DNA of 64,000 nt, taken from NCBI GenBank assembly GCA_963691705.1, contig OY829543.1, positions 50,820,564-50,884,563 on the forward strand. The letters are read 5' to 3'. Below, in pieces: positions 50,677 to 61,542 of the stretch. The first letter of the stretch is position 1; the number at the start of each line of letters is the position of its first letter. The notes under the pieces are model-generated. The model made no database searches and had not been told where the DNA came from. It saw only the letters and a program-made list of their open reading frames with translations. Both the position numbers and the translations under genes were made by a program. This DNA is from Viola odorata. Its lineage: Eukaryota > Streptophyta > Magnoliopsida > Malpighiales > Violaceae.

Positions 50677-53051
50677 TTAAAGCATTGCCAATTGTTGTAT
50701 ATTGATTGGAGAGGTGTAGGATTGGGAAGTGTATGTTGCCTTAGCTAGAAAAATGTTTGCCACTTCAGTTGGGTGAAAAGCATCCCAAAAAAAGTATTTG
50801 CTGCGATCATCACAGCTTTGCTGGAGAGGTAGACAAGTTATTTGGCCGTTGTTCCTTCCAACTCCACAGCACCCCTTGTCCACAACATTAAATCCTGCAC
50901 ACCATAAATGTATTAATGCTTAGTCATCTTACACGTGACTCAATTTAAATGTAAGGAAAGAAAATTATTACCAAAGGCAGTTCCGTTGAGGAATAGATCA
51001 CTGCTGCTTTTATAGGAATCGAGATAAACAAATTTAGCACCAGGAAGTTGACCATTATTGAAACGTTGAACCAGTTTTAGAAGGCCCGAGTTGAAGATCT
51101 GAATTGCACTGTTGATTTTTTCATTGCACTGAATAGTGCTACTACTGCTATTACCATTGTTATCAATCCTTGCCAATTGGTATGGAATGCAACCAATTTG
51201 CCCGAGTGCTGTCACAATCACCTTTCGAGCTCCCAACGCATATACTTGCTGCAAAAAATAACAAACAAAAACCATTATTGGTTACACCTCTTACATTAAT
51301 TCTTTTTCATTTCTTTAATGGGCACTTTAGTGACCTTTCAATTGAGACTAATCTTATTGGCGCTTTGTCGGGATCTCATAAGTTGGTGACTCTTTTAGTA
51401 TGATTTTCTCCATTGTCCAGACTCGAACCAGAGATCTTAGTTAAAAGTGGACAAATCTCTTACCACTTAACCACAATCAACATTAATTTTAATTAGTACT
51501 TTAATGCCGAACACGTGGCTTCTTATTTAAATGCTGAAAATGTCAAATCATTCATACTTTACCTGTAGTTGGCGAGCGTAGTCCTGAAGAAGAAGGGCAG
51601 CGTAAGCTTTAGGAGTGTAGTCAGAGCCGGTAGTGTAGAAAGTGGGCATAAAATAGTTGTTAAGATAGTCATTGCTGCCCATCCCTGAGTAGACGATGCA
51701 TCTACTCAGGTAGCTACTAAGTGTATTGTTGTCTCCTCTAAACATCATTCTCAGTTGTTCCACTGTTTCCCCGAAGTTGGCTACCTGTTGGTTCATTGTT
51801 ATGTGATCCCCCTGCCAAAATTACGCACACATCAATTATAAACATATATATGTGATCCCCCTGCCAAAATTACGCACACATCAATTATAAACATATATAT
51901 ATATTTGCCTAAGTATTATATATGACTAAACAGTCTGGAATTTAATTCCTGTACATAATACGGTTAGTTTATGCAAGTTTCAAACCCGATAGACTTTCAT
52001 TTGAGTGGTTACATTTAGATAAATAATAAATTTTGGCACTTATTCGAAAACTATTGGTTTTTTTTCGTAGAATTCCTTGACAATGACCATAAAAAAATAT
52101 CGATAAAAAATTGTCATTATAAACAAAGAACCATATATATACAATTGACTAATGTGAGTGATTTTGTGTTGATGATACCAAATTGTTAGATTCATTTTAG
52201 TTTCAACACAATTAATAATTAGTTTATAGTGATTCGTACCAAATTGTTTCCAGTTTCATCTCTAATGCCAGCTGCTCCAGATGCAAAATTCACTCCGCTC
52301 ATCAATAATCGTCCACTTGCTGTCGCATATGGTGGAATGTAATACCGAAATCCTAGAAGTTGAGCTGCAAAATAATTTGAAATTCCACAGGTTAATTAAT
52401 TTGAGGCATGCATGGCACAATAGAGACCCAATATGTACATTTTTTGAACATTTTTCCATTCTTCTAATTCGAACCTCAGATCTTACTGAATTAAAGAATA
52501 CCACTCGATCACAATAAAAGCTAATTCACCAACAATATACTGATAAACAACTCAGTACGTAGTATTTCCTTCAAAAAAGCAGTGAAAAATTAAACCTGAA
52601 GTTTGAATTACTGAATTGAGGGATACCACTCGATCACAATAAAAGCTATTTCACCAACAATATATCGATAAACAACTCAGCACGCAGTACTTCCTTTGAA
52701 AAAGCAGTGAAAAATTAAACCTGAAGTTTGAATCTCCGAACTTACAATTTAAGAAAGAAAAACAAAATGTTATACTATGTATTGATTTTGTTTACCTAGT
52801 GCATCAACGTAAGTTCTGCCATTGGTAAATCTGCCGGTAGTGCCTTGCGTGAAATCGACGCCATAAGGCCTGTAATTGGCCCTAGCAAGGGTGAGTATCC
52901 TATTGTTGTTTCCATTATCCACCAACGAGTCGCCAAATATGAAGAAACAAGGGACTTGGGCCACTGTGGGTGCACGTTGTGTGCTACCCTTACACACTAA
53001 CAACCCCAAAACTACACAAATAGCAAGCACCACGTACAAATTGCACCTCAT
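50677..53051 (-). CDS. GDSL esterase/lipase, secreted
   Basis: Five exons on the minus strand, 53051-52796, 52364-52240, 51811-51563, 51248-50972 and 50894-50677, encode 374 residues. A signal peptide (about 1-22, LYVVLAICVVLGLLVC) is followed by block I, FIFGDSLVDNGNNN, with Ser42; block [11 protein letters not shown], with Asn174; and block [10 protein letters not shown], with Asp340 and His343. It is tail-to-tail with the plus-strand GDSL gene, with 201 bp between stop codons, and shares its intron phases. The ATG at 53051 is chosen because it directly opens the signal peptide. A TATA box, TATAAAAATGCAC, lies about 45 bp upstream. Intron 2 contains a duplicated copy of the exon 3 splice acceptor. 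Confidence 0.94.
51801..51898. repeat. 49-bp tandem duplication spanning the GDSL exon 3 acceptor
   Basis: Two near-identical copies (51801-51849, 51850-51898) beginning ATGTGATCCCCCTGCC. Each includes the minus-strand acceptor TTTTGGCAG; the exon 3 border is in the left copy at 51811. Confidence 0.9.
52490..52735. repeat. Tandem duplication of about 122 bp in GDSL intron 1
   Basis: Two copies of a unit containing ATACCACTCGATCACAATAA, ACAATATA..GATAAACAACT and AAGCAGTGAAAAATTAAACC. The copies differ at scattered positions. Confidence 0.85.
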
Positions 53052-53090
53052 CACGTTCGAGTTTTGAAATGATAATTTGAACTTTAAGTC

Positions 53091-53104
53091 TGTGCATTTT
53101 TATA
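53091..53104 (-). promoter_or_regulatory. TATA box of the minus-strand GDSL gene
   Basis: Minus strand TATAAAAATGCACA, about 45 bp upstream of the ATG at 53051, implying a very short 5' leader. Confidence 0.6.
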
Positions 53105-54300
53105 GTGCTTTTTTTTCCCCACTAGCTAGGTTGGGTTTTGGTATTAATGGATTCACGAGCAGGACAAATGGTATAACTTTAGGCATTTGGCATGTGATAA
53201 AACAAGTAAGAAAGGGAGATAGAGTTCTGTATAGAAGAAATGATAACGCTTTGCATAGTTGGGGGAAATGCTTTTGTTTTCTTTTTCATTCCTCATTGAT
53301 GAAATCTGCGGTGATGTGAGGAGAAGTCTCGTGAGCTACAAGCCTGTAATCTTGCCACTTCTACAACTTGCAAATATGTGATCAAGGAGTGTGAGCATCC
53401 AGAATAGTAAAGCTCTTTTAAACCAGCTATGATCCATGATGCAATAATTCCAGAAGCTCTTTTCTTTCAACCTTAACATGTCTGCAAAGGCAAACCCATT
53501 TGACTCTCCCTCGGTGCCCATCGTTTTGCGGAGTTTCCCTGGATCAGTGATGTTGATCACACTTTCGTTTAAAACATCTATATTTAAAAGTGTCAGCAAG
53601 TTTTATCAATTTTTTTATTCCATACTTTACTCTTAATAAAAAGGATATTTTAGTCTAATAATCAATTTCAAAAAAAAGTTAATATTATAAATATATCAAT
53701 TAACGGAAAATAATCACGTTTATAGCAATTAGCACCTGTTGTTATACAAGTTGGACTCCATTTCCTCTTTGTTTTCCACAATTATGAGTTACTTTCATGT
53801 ATCACAAAACATATAATTCACTCTCTTCTTATCATTATAGCATGTTTTTATTTAGATATGATCAGCAATTACGAATTATTTTTATGAATCCTAAATTATA
53901 TAATTTTCAATACTTACGAATTAATTTATTTTATAAAAAGGATTGGGTCATGACAATTTTTTTAAAGAACATTTTGTATCTGAATATCATATTGGGTGTT
54001 AACTAAACTCAAGTTTGGACAAGATCTGCAATACATTGGGTACTAATTAACTCAGAATCTAGCTGAGTACTTAAGACTTCAAAAACATCTAGTTATGTTA
54101 GAACACCTGTATGGCAAGTGAGCTTGCACGTTCAATTTTTTTCTCTTGATGATGGGAGAATTCATTTTTACAAAGTCTCGCCATCATTATTGGAAATTTG
54201 GAATGCTATTAAAATCCTAAACCATATGCATGTGAAATCTCATTTTTTTAGGTATATCTCTTTTCCTTTAGACTCAAAATTGAAAATCTGAACTTGATTA
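53105..54300. other. Intergenic, upstream of the second GDSL gene
   Basis: AT-rich. An 87-codon minus-strand frame at 53336-53599 has no recognised relatives and no supporting splice or start context. Nothing else seen. Confidence 0.4.
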
Positions 54301-54318
54301 GAGCATTAATGAATAATT

Positions 54319-54487
54319 TTTTTTTTTTTTAGAGATAACAATCTAGTTGTTCAGAAGATAAACTGTCCCAAGAATCAGATAGATCTATTACAAGGGTTCT
54401 TCTAGCAAGAACATAAGCTTCTACATTAGCAGTTTTTCTAACATGAACAAAACGGCAGGAATCGAATTGCAACTATAATATGAACAT
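54319..54487 (-). mobile_element. Very short 5'-truncated LINE copy (RNase H end)
   Basis: The minus strand encodes CRFVHVRKTANVEAYVLARR followed by TLVIDLSDSWDS and a stop at 54329, typical of the RNase H-like C-terminus of plant LINEs. A poly(A) follows directly (T run at 54317-54330). Perfect target duplication of 18 bp, GAGCATTAATGAATAATT, at 54301-54318 and 54488-54505. Confidence 0.85.
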
Positions 54488-54550
54488 GAGCATTAATGAA
54501 TAATTAGTTAGCAAATGGCGCTACATATAACAATATGTTCTTCTCCTTTG

Positions 54551-54878
54551 ATGTGAGATGTATTAATATGATTTATTCGTTGTGGCATTGGTGGTTGAAA
54601 AGTAAGGACAATGGGTTCGCCTATAGTATGTCCGACGTTCTTCAATCACCGGCATGGTTACTCAATCGGTAAATCCAAGCTCGGTGTTTCTCAGATGTAG
54701 GTTTTTAAGGAGTCAGGTCCAATAGTGGCCTAGGGAGTCGGTCCTTTGCCCTTCCTTTAGGGCTTCGTTTGTTTTTGAGAGCGTTGGTTGCACTGCTTCT
54801 GAAGCGGTGTCTTGTAACTTCAGTCATGTTCTTCATGACATTTTAATTCAATATATCTTTCTGCTGATTAAAAAAAAA
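54551..54878 (+). mobile_element. 5'-truncated LINE copy with poly(A)
   Basis: 328 bp ending in a run of A (54870-54878). Flanked by a perfect 16-bp duplication, ATGTTCTTCTCCTTTG, at 54535-54550 and 54879-54894. The sequence is mostly LINE 3' UTR (CTTCTGAAGCGGTGTCTTGT). It is only about 45 bp from the previous LINE insertion and in the opposite orientation. Confidence 0.8.
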
Positions 54879-54894
54879 ATGTTCTTCTCCTTTG

Positions 54895-55721
54895 CAAATT
54901 TGCGGACTCTTGTACATTCTTTTAGATTAACAAAGATATATTTTATGAATTTATGGTTTTTACTTTAGAAAATGCAAGGTCATTTTATGTAGTAAATTGT
55001 CAAATACAACCATGTAGTTTATAAGTTTAATAAAACTCCTTTACGCTTTTATATATTGATAGATAATAAAAATTATTTTACGATTTCTCTTATAAGAACA
55101 ATTTAACATTTATTAATGCTAGAAGATTTTGTATTTTTTTAATCTTCTTTTAATTCAATTTATAAAACATAGTATTTTCTATTTTGTGAAGGAATTCTTT
55201 TCTTTTGTTGTAGAAATTTGTTTTTATTTTAATTACAAAGATAAGGAAACATAGTTTAAAAAGCAAATGTTTTATTTTTGTTTACGAAGAGTGTGTGATG
55301 GGCGTGAAGCTAAGCCAAACCCAGGACCAACCAGAGACAAGGTTCTCATCTCTGGCATACTATTCCAAAACGCAGCTGTTACAATTATGTAAAGACAAGG
55401 TTCCCATCTCAAAGCTACCTTTCGTTTCTCTTTCACCCTGTAATAAATATACTTCAATTCCATATCATTAAATTTTCTCTCCTAATTTAAATTTGTGTGT
55501 TGGGTTCTTTTCAATGTTCATTCGTTGCAGGCTGGAATGTTGTGTTAATTGCGAGAGACCCTTCAAGAAGGCATTGACATCTTCTTCTACTCTTTCTTTC
55601 TTGTCTGGTTGCTAAGAAATGGCTTGTACTTAGTCTATCTGTTTTCTCTTGCTTCTTCTTTTAATTTTATCTAAAGAAACTGGGTTTTGTGTTGCAGAGC
55701 TGGAGATTTCCTGTTCGTGAG
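54895..55721. other. Upstream region and leader of the next gene
   Basis: AT-rich to about 55260, then a less AT-rich transcribed-looking stretch. An acceptor GTTGCAG at 55697 opens the exon that holds the ATG at 55722, so at least one leader intron is likely. No other gene. Confidence 0.4.
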
Positions 55722-56901
55722 ATGATAAAGGGTCAAAGCTCTTGCAACCTGTCCTTGATTCATGTGGTCAAAGGGTAAAGAAGTAACCTATTGATTTGGA
55801 CTATTGTAGTGTATGATTAGGCTAAAATGTGAGAATGCTAGCTGAAAATGAATCAATTCAGTTTTTGTTCTGTAAAATTTGGGTGGCAGGGGCGAAACAT
55901 CATCTTCGATTTCAAAACACTATCGGGTGTCTGTACATTCAATTGCAGCAGCTAATGAGAATATATCAGATGCTGCTGACCTTGTTTTTGAAGCTCAGCT
56001 GCTTAACATTCCTGCTTCTGCCTCAGCAGACACTAAAGCTGTGAGTATTAGATCTTCTTGTTTATACAAAAGATGGAACCTTTCTTCTGATTTTCCATTA
56101 TTCGCCAAAGTTTATACTATTCGATCTGTGAAAAACTTGTGATTTCAGTTTATGACGTGTGCCTCAATTCTTATCAGGTAACTAAGGATGGCCTACTTAG
56201 TTTTGATGAACAACAAAGGACTCAAGTACACCAGAAACCATACATGATGCTAACAAAACACCGTTTTCCACATGTAAGCTGTTTTCTAATGATTCAAGTT
56301 TTTGTATTTCAACATTTTTCTTTATGTTTTCATCTTTAGTAGTAACCTCAACAATGTGTATCCACTCTATTATCAGGCTAAACCCAGTGGCTATTTTATA
56401 GTTCTGCTTCTTCTAGTAGCGTTTTGCGTAAGATGCGTAACTAGTGCCCTTCGCGCTAGAGTTCGTAAAGAATTAGGGCGTCAGGTTTCAGATGAACCAA
56501 AGAGGAGAATGCGGTGGAGAAATGTTCTTAGAGATACGGAGGAAAAAGATGATCTTGATCTTGAATCAATGCCTAATCTCAAGGTAAGCACTTCATTTAT
56601 GCATCTTTTTGCTTCATGCTCTTTGGCTTTTTAGTTTTGTTGGTTCCTTTTCCTGCCGCTGCAAGTCAAGACACTCGAACTCGAGATCCAATCTCATTCC
56701 TGAATGAAAATTGTTAAATGATCTTGGTACTTATTTGCGACGGCCTTATTATTTGTGCAGTCTACATCATCAGACCAAGTTCAACATTCATTTGAAGATG
56801 TGCCTCATGAATATGACAATCTGAAACATGATTATCAGAAATTTCTCTCTGAGTGTGGGATTACCGAATCCGGATATTGGCGCGGAGGCTCCACTCAGTG
56901 A
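55722..56901 (+). CDS. Single-pass membrane protein, unknown function
   Basis: Five exons, 55722-55774, 55890-56040, 56178-56273, 56377-56583 and 56761-56901, give 215 residues with continuous frames and GT..AG borders. The N-terminal half (about 1-100) is soluble and holds IAAANENISDAADLVFEAQL and VTKDGLLSFDEQQRTQVHQK. One membrane helix lies at about 106-124 (YFIVLLLLVAFCVRCVTSAL). A basic stretch follows (RARVRKELGRQ, EPKRRMRWRN), then an acidic tail ending CGITESGYWRGG. The family is not recognised. The first Met is uncertain because the first coding exon carries only 17 whole codons and no typical signal peptide is seen; the protein may be tail-anchored-like or start upstream. Confidence 0.7.
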
Positions 56902-57454
56902 AGCACACAAGTGTTCTCAACACTCCTTGCTCCATCAGGTTTTGACCAAAATGTCTGCAGTTTAGCTCAAGAGTTTGTACAGTGAATCTTTTGTTAGGAT
57001 ATGTCTGATTGCTTTTCTTAGTACCTTAGTTGCTGTTTGCCTTTACAGGGGCATGCTCGTTAGGTTAAGGACATCCGTAGACTGCCAGATTGTAAAATCG
57101 AGAGCAGTTGTATATAAAACTGTAAATTTCTTGTACGAAAAACAAAAATATCCGTCTCTCCAGTTTTTTACTTTATAAGCAATGGTTTGGAGTGTATTTC
57201 CAGAGAGGACTGTCTTTTTGGTTCTGTCCAGAAGCCAGACAAATGGTTCTCCAATTTCACCATCTTAACTGGCATATAAAACATCCTTAGGGCTCACGCA
57301 CGATTTTAGATCAGCAGCTCAGCTAAACTCAAATATAATCAGTATAGATTACAATTTAGAGGCTCTGTATTGAAATACCAAATGAAGAAAAGAAAAAAAG
57401 AAAATCTTTGCAGAATCAAAATCCAGATAGCCTAGTGTGCTAGATTGCTAGTTC
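56902..57454. other. Convergent 3' regions
   Basis: 3' UTRs of the plus-strand membrane protein gene and the following minus-strand gene. Nothing else seen. Confidence 0.4.
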
Positions 57455-59435
57455 TCAACGGACGCGACGGGTTTTCTCCTCCTGTCCTAACCCAAGGGAT
57501 TTTTGTGCATTTGCAATACCTTCTGGATCTGTAACACAACAAGTTACAAGAAGCAAATCAAAACTCAAAACGTGACATAACAAGTTAACCCACTCACTAC
57601 AGTCACTACAGTCAATCATGACGCGTCCACATATAACCAGAGACAGATAGTTCCGAGGCAAATTATGCACAACAAGAGTTCACTACATGAAGAGCAGCAA
57701 TGAAAAAGAGAAGCTGGTTCTTGTACGTTTCAGCTATTAGGCCGGATCAATTTCATGTTAATCATAGGTTTCCAATTTAGTCAGTTACAGTAAAAACATT
57801 TGATAATTATGTCGTGCATCAATGCTAGTTTGTGTATGTGTTTGTGTGTGATGTGCATAAACTCTCCATATATTTAAGTATCTTACTCCCCCGAAGAGTA
57901 AAGTTGCCACACTCTTAACTGCACATATGTACGCAACAGCATTAAGTGAACATGAACGAATAATCTTATCCAAACTTAACTAAGCTGCAGAACAATATCT
58001 GTGAAGGAAACATCTGTGAAAGTTTGTTTGCGTGCCTCCAGAGAGAAATGTTAAAACCATAGCATGCATGATGGATGGTGTACAGGAAACACCAACAGAA
58101 AGATGCAGAGTTTTTAACTAGTTGGGTTGTAAATTGATAACGAATTCTCATATAAGCCTTCGTGATGGTACAATATCACAAGGAAATAACGCTTACCAAA
58201 GAACTGCGTAAAGATGCGTGTGAAGAAGCTCAAGTTGCGAGAAACATTGTATGCCATAGCAGGAGGCAGAGGCTTCACAACAGTGTCAAGGCTAAATACT
58301 CTTTGAAGAAACTGAGTACATAATTTCATATATTAGTCAGGAGGAACAGATGATACTTTTAACATAATCTAGAACATATTCATAATGATGATTGATGAAC
58401 AACAGAAGAAGCAATAAACATGTTATATATGTTGTCCTTTTTTTGAATCAGCTTGACTGTGGTACTGGCACACTCCTAATCAGAGCCAAAAATGAGAAAA
58501 TGCCAAGATACGAACAAAAAACTAACAAAATCATGTTCATCTAGTCAATATCACTCAACCTCAACCTCCTCGAGGTATCCAGGTAGCTCCATTAATCCTT
58601 CCATTTGATTATGCATTTTGAAAACAATTGTAAAACAGTTTGCCACTAAGTTCCCCTTATCTAACAAAAGTAGGAAAGCCACTCATGGCCAGAGTATACC
58701 CACTACCTGGAAAGATATCATTCTAACGAAGACTTAAATCCATGAAACACTTAAAATAAATACATGAAGGAGACTAATCTATCACCAAACCAAGCAGAAA
58801 CACAACAACTTCTATCTTCTCAGGCTTCAAATCTCAAACTGCAAATTATTCCCATATTATAAAACCGATAAATTTCCTGTGAAGTCTTAAGCAAATTCAA
58901 AATTCTTTACTACACAACAAAACTCTTACTACAAAAATGATAGACCATATAAAAATAACTGACACCACCATAGCCGAATATTGAAGAACTTTTTCTGTTC
59001 ATAAAATTCCACGCCATACAGTAAAAAGCATCAATTCCACCGAACTAAGCCGCCCAAGACAATCCAACCCAAATTGTTAACATGGGTAATTTCAAAATCC
59101 TAAAGCTACTTACTTTCGCCGGAACCGAATCAATGAAGACCAATTGATACCAAAATATGTGAACATGGGTGCGCCACAAAATCCCCCAAAAAAGAGAAAC
59201 AGACCTGATAGTTGCGTTGGAAGCTGTAGCGGAGCTCTGGGTCGATTTCGATTAGGTCTTCATCATCAGAATCAATAGCAGAGTTCTTGTTCTTTTTGCG
59301 AGGGACGTGCATTTTAGCAGTGGAGCCAGGCTGGCTGGTAACTTTCAGCTTTGCGTCTTTAAACTTGTCAGACTCATCGTCTTCTTCGCCTCTCCAAGGG
59401 GCGCTTGAGAGCAGTTCTCTCTTCCCTTTTGCCAT
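57455..59435 (-). CDS. Small conserved plant nuclear/cytosolic-type protein, unknown function
   Basis: Three exons on the minus strand, 59435-59205, 58311-58197 and 57528-57455, give 139 residues. The N-terminus is highly charged (MAKGKRELLSSAPWRGEEDD), with basic clusters (PRKKNKN) and an acidic run (DSDDEDLIEID). It is followed by a well-ordered core, ELRYSFQRNYQFLQRVFSL, VVKPLPPAMAYNVSRNLSFF and TRIFTQFFDPEGIANAQKSL, ending GQEEKTRRVR. I recall similar short proteins in other plants, some labelled antigenic heat-stable protein, but no function is established. ATG 59435 is chosen because the frame upstream has no other ATG. Intron 1 is 893 bp and otherwise empty. Confidence 0.8.
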
Positions 59436-60552
59436 CTCTGCAACCCAACGAGGCACAATCGCTCTGCACTCTCTCCGTTAATGTTATGCTGCTGGCGCTA
59501 CTTACCTTATCTCTGCGGTACAGACGGTTTATTTAGTACGCTTCTTTTAAGGTCCAACCTAAGCATGTTATTATCCTAATTTAATTTCACGGGATAAAAT
59601 ATAAATTTCTACTTTACTACTCCCTCCGTTTCCAATCAAACGACGTTTTGAAATAGTAAAAATCCGTAAGACAATGATCTTTTATCTTATTTTATTCCAT
59701 ATTATTTCATTTTTACTCCTAATTTTCACTTAAATTATCACATTATCATCAAATTGGGTTAATGCATAAAAAAAATTATCATTTGCACAAAATATATGCT
59801 TCGGAAAAGATAAAATAACAAGTATTATGAACAGTAAGAATCCATAGGAAAGTAACAGTTAATCGGAAACAGAGGAAGTATTTTTATTTAATTAATATCT
59901 TCATTTTAATTTCTAACAAATATAATATAAATATGTGATTAAAAATATTTTTTATTAATAATCGTAGGGTCGTGTCCAACCTACGATCCTAGTCAAGTCA
60001 AATATACTAGTACTAATTTGAATTGGTAGAACATAAAAGGACTATAATTGAGTTGTGCACTCCCGAGAAGAGGTCGTTTTTTCTAGTGGAGGATTAGAGG
60101 ACTAGCATGTATTTTCTGTCGGTGCTGCCGCTCGTCGATAGATTCATCCTCTTTGTTTTCTGTTCATTTGGATGTATGTATTTTTTGATCTTTTCGGTTT
60201 TTTTAAAATTCGGAGCTCTCAGGTGGAGGCGCTTTCAACTTTTCGTCATTTTCTCTCTAGTGGTGGCGGCAGTGGTGGATTTGGATTTGGATTTAGATTG
60301 GTTTGAGTTGCTTATGTCTATATTTTCCTTTCTTCTTTTAAGTCTCATGGAATATTGTAATATTTATTTGGGCTTCCTCCCGTTTCAACTATTGATAATT
60401 TACTTTAAAAAAAAAGAGAGAATCCAAAAATATTTGTGAGAACAACAATTCACTTATTTGGTCATATGATTTTAGGAGAATAAATAAAGAAAACAAAATA
60501 AAATGAAGAAGCCACTAGTCAATGAAGGGAACAAATTAAGTGGAAGCTCTCT
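59436..60552. other. Intergenic with MITE and LINE-like tail
   Basis: Holds a Stowaway MITE (59620-59878) and, at about 60080-60414, a T/G-rich stretch ending in a nine-base A run (60405-60413) that could be a retroposon 3' end. No target duplication was found, and the 110-codon frame there is hydrophobic low-complexity. Confidence 0.4.
59620..59878. mobile_element. Stowaway-type MITE, 259-bp family
   Basis: Exactly the same length as the 23256 copy and very similar throughout. Ends CTCCCTCCGTTTCCAATCAA and the complementary AATCGGAAACAGAGGAAG, flanked by TA. Confidence 0.85.
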
Positions 60553-61542
60553 CTAATTAGGACAAAAGGGTCTAGCAGAAGTCTTATGACTGGGAATAAC
60601 AAAATGCCTCAACCTTCCTTCTTGCTCTGCCATATACCCTTCGCAAAGGAAAGCCATTGAGAACTTGTCCTCCACAGCTCTGTTCACATCATGCACAAAA
60701 ACATCAGTTTCTCCACTCTCTCTGTTCCTAGCAATCAACCCAGCAGTGAAGATCGCAGTCATCCTCCCCGGCGCCTCATCATGGTACCCAGTCGGCGCAT
60801 CCACCATAATCAAATCCCATTCGATGTCATAAATCTCAGTTGGAAACCCTTTGAGTGAAAGTTGGCATTTTGAGGATCTTGGATCACTTACAACCCTGCA
60901 ATCATCGTCTGCAATCCCTGTTTCCATCAACCCATTTGCTTGATGGACTTTTGTGTCGTATGTGACATGGTAGGATTCCAAAGTTGGTTGCTTTTCCCTG
61001 ATTTCTTCAATCCATTTCTTGTCTTCTTCAAGAAAAACTGTGCGCCCGCCATGGTTGAGCGATGCCCACATCAGGCTGTCATGGCCTAGCCCAAAGATCA
61101 AGAAATTGCAAGGGGATTTCTTCTCTAGAACTCTTAGGGTCACTGAGATTTCTTTGAAAGTTTGCTGTGGTGTGATGTTGGTTGTTACATAGTGGACAAG
61201 TGCGTTTGCTAATGAAGGTGGGGCTTTTGTGCAGGTTGGTGTCAAAGGAAGGGTTGGACATTCTGGTAATTTCTGTGCTAATTCCTCTGCTTCTTCTGCT
61301 GCTGAGAATGATGATGAATATTTTTCTGGGTCTTCTTCTTGGTTATCAGTACTAGTGCTCTGCTGCTGCTGCTGCAAGATACTCCTGTCTGAAATTGGGT
61401 TCTGTTTGTTGGATGATGGATTTGATGATGGCTTGGAAGATGAGAAGCTTGACCAAGTTACCAAGGAGAGGAGGAGGAAGAAGAAGAAAGAGAGGATGAT
61501 GAGCTTTGTGTTGACAGGGGATTGAGTTTTGGATCTCATCAT
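60553..61542 (-). CDS. IRX15: IRX15/IRX15-L-type DUF579 xylan biosynthesis protein
   Basis: A single exon of 329 residues on the minus strand. ATG 61542 is followed at once by a second ATG; the upstream frame has no ATG. A short cytosolic N-terminus precedes one membrane helix (about 14-33, LIILSFFFFLLLSLVTW), then a Ser/Pro/Gln-rich stem and the DUF579 domain (about 100-325): ALVHYVTTNITPQQTFKEIS, CNFLIFGLGHDSLMWASLNH, GGRTVFLEEDKKWI, WDLIMVDAPTGYHDEAPGRM and FLCEGYMAEQEGRLRHFVIP. VDAPTGY and the CEGYM..QEGRLRHF ending fit the IRX15/IRX15-L branch rather than the glucuronoxylan methyltransferases (GXMs). Type II Golgi membrane protein needed for normal xylan chain length in secondary walls. 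The stem contains a short Gln repeat (QQQQQS). Confidence 0.93.
   Translation of the reverse strand: MMRSKTQSPVNTKLIILSFFFFLLLSLVTWSSFSSSKPSSNPSSNKQNPISDRSILQQQQQSTSTDNQEEDPEKYSSSFSAAEEAEELAQKLPECPTLPLTPTCTKAPPSLANALVHYVTTNITPQQTFKEISVTLRVLEKKSPCNFLIFGLGHDSLMWASLNHGGRTVFLEEDKKWIEEIREKQPTLESYHVTYDTKVHQANGLMETGIADDDCRVVSDPRSSKCQLSLKGFPTEIYDIEWDLIMVDAPTGYHDEAPGRMTAIFTAGLIARNRESGETDVFVHDVNRAVEDKFSMAFLCEGYMAEQEGRLRHFVIPSHKTSARPFCPN

Noticed and set aside
53052..53054. Upstream GTG as start of the minus-strand GDSL gene
   Set aside because: A normal ATG follows directly and opens the signal peptide; GTG initiation is not expected in plant nuclear genes.
53336..53599. 87-codon minus-strand frame
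   Set aside because: No recognised motif, no splice partner and no promoter context; it could be chance or a very old gene fragment.
60107..60439. 110-codon plus-strand frame
   Set aside because: Low-complexity hydrophobic translation of a T/G-rich retroposon-like stretch.
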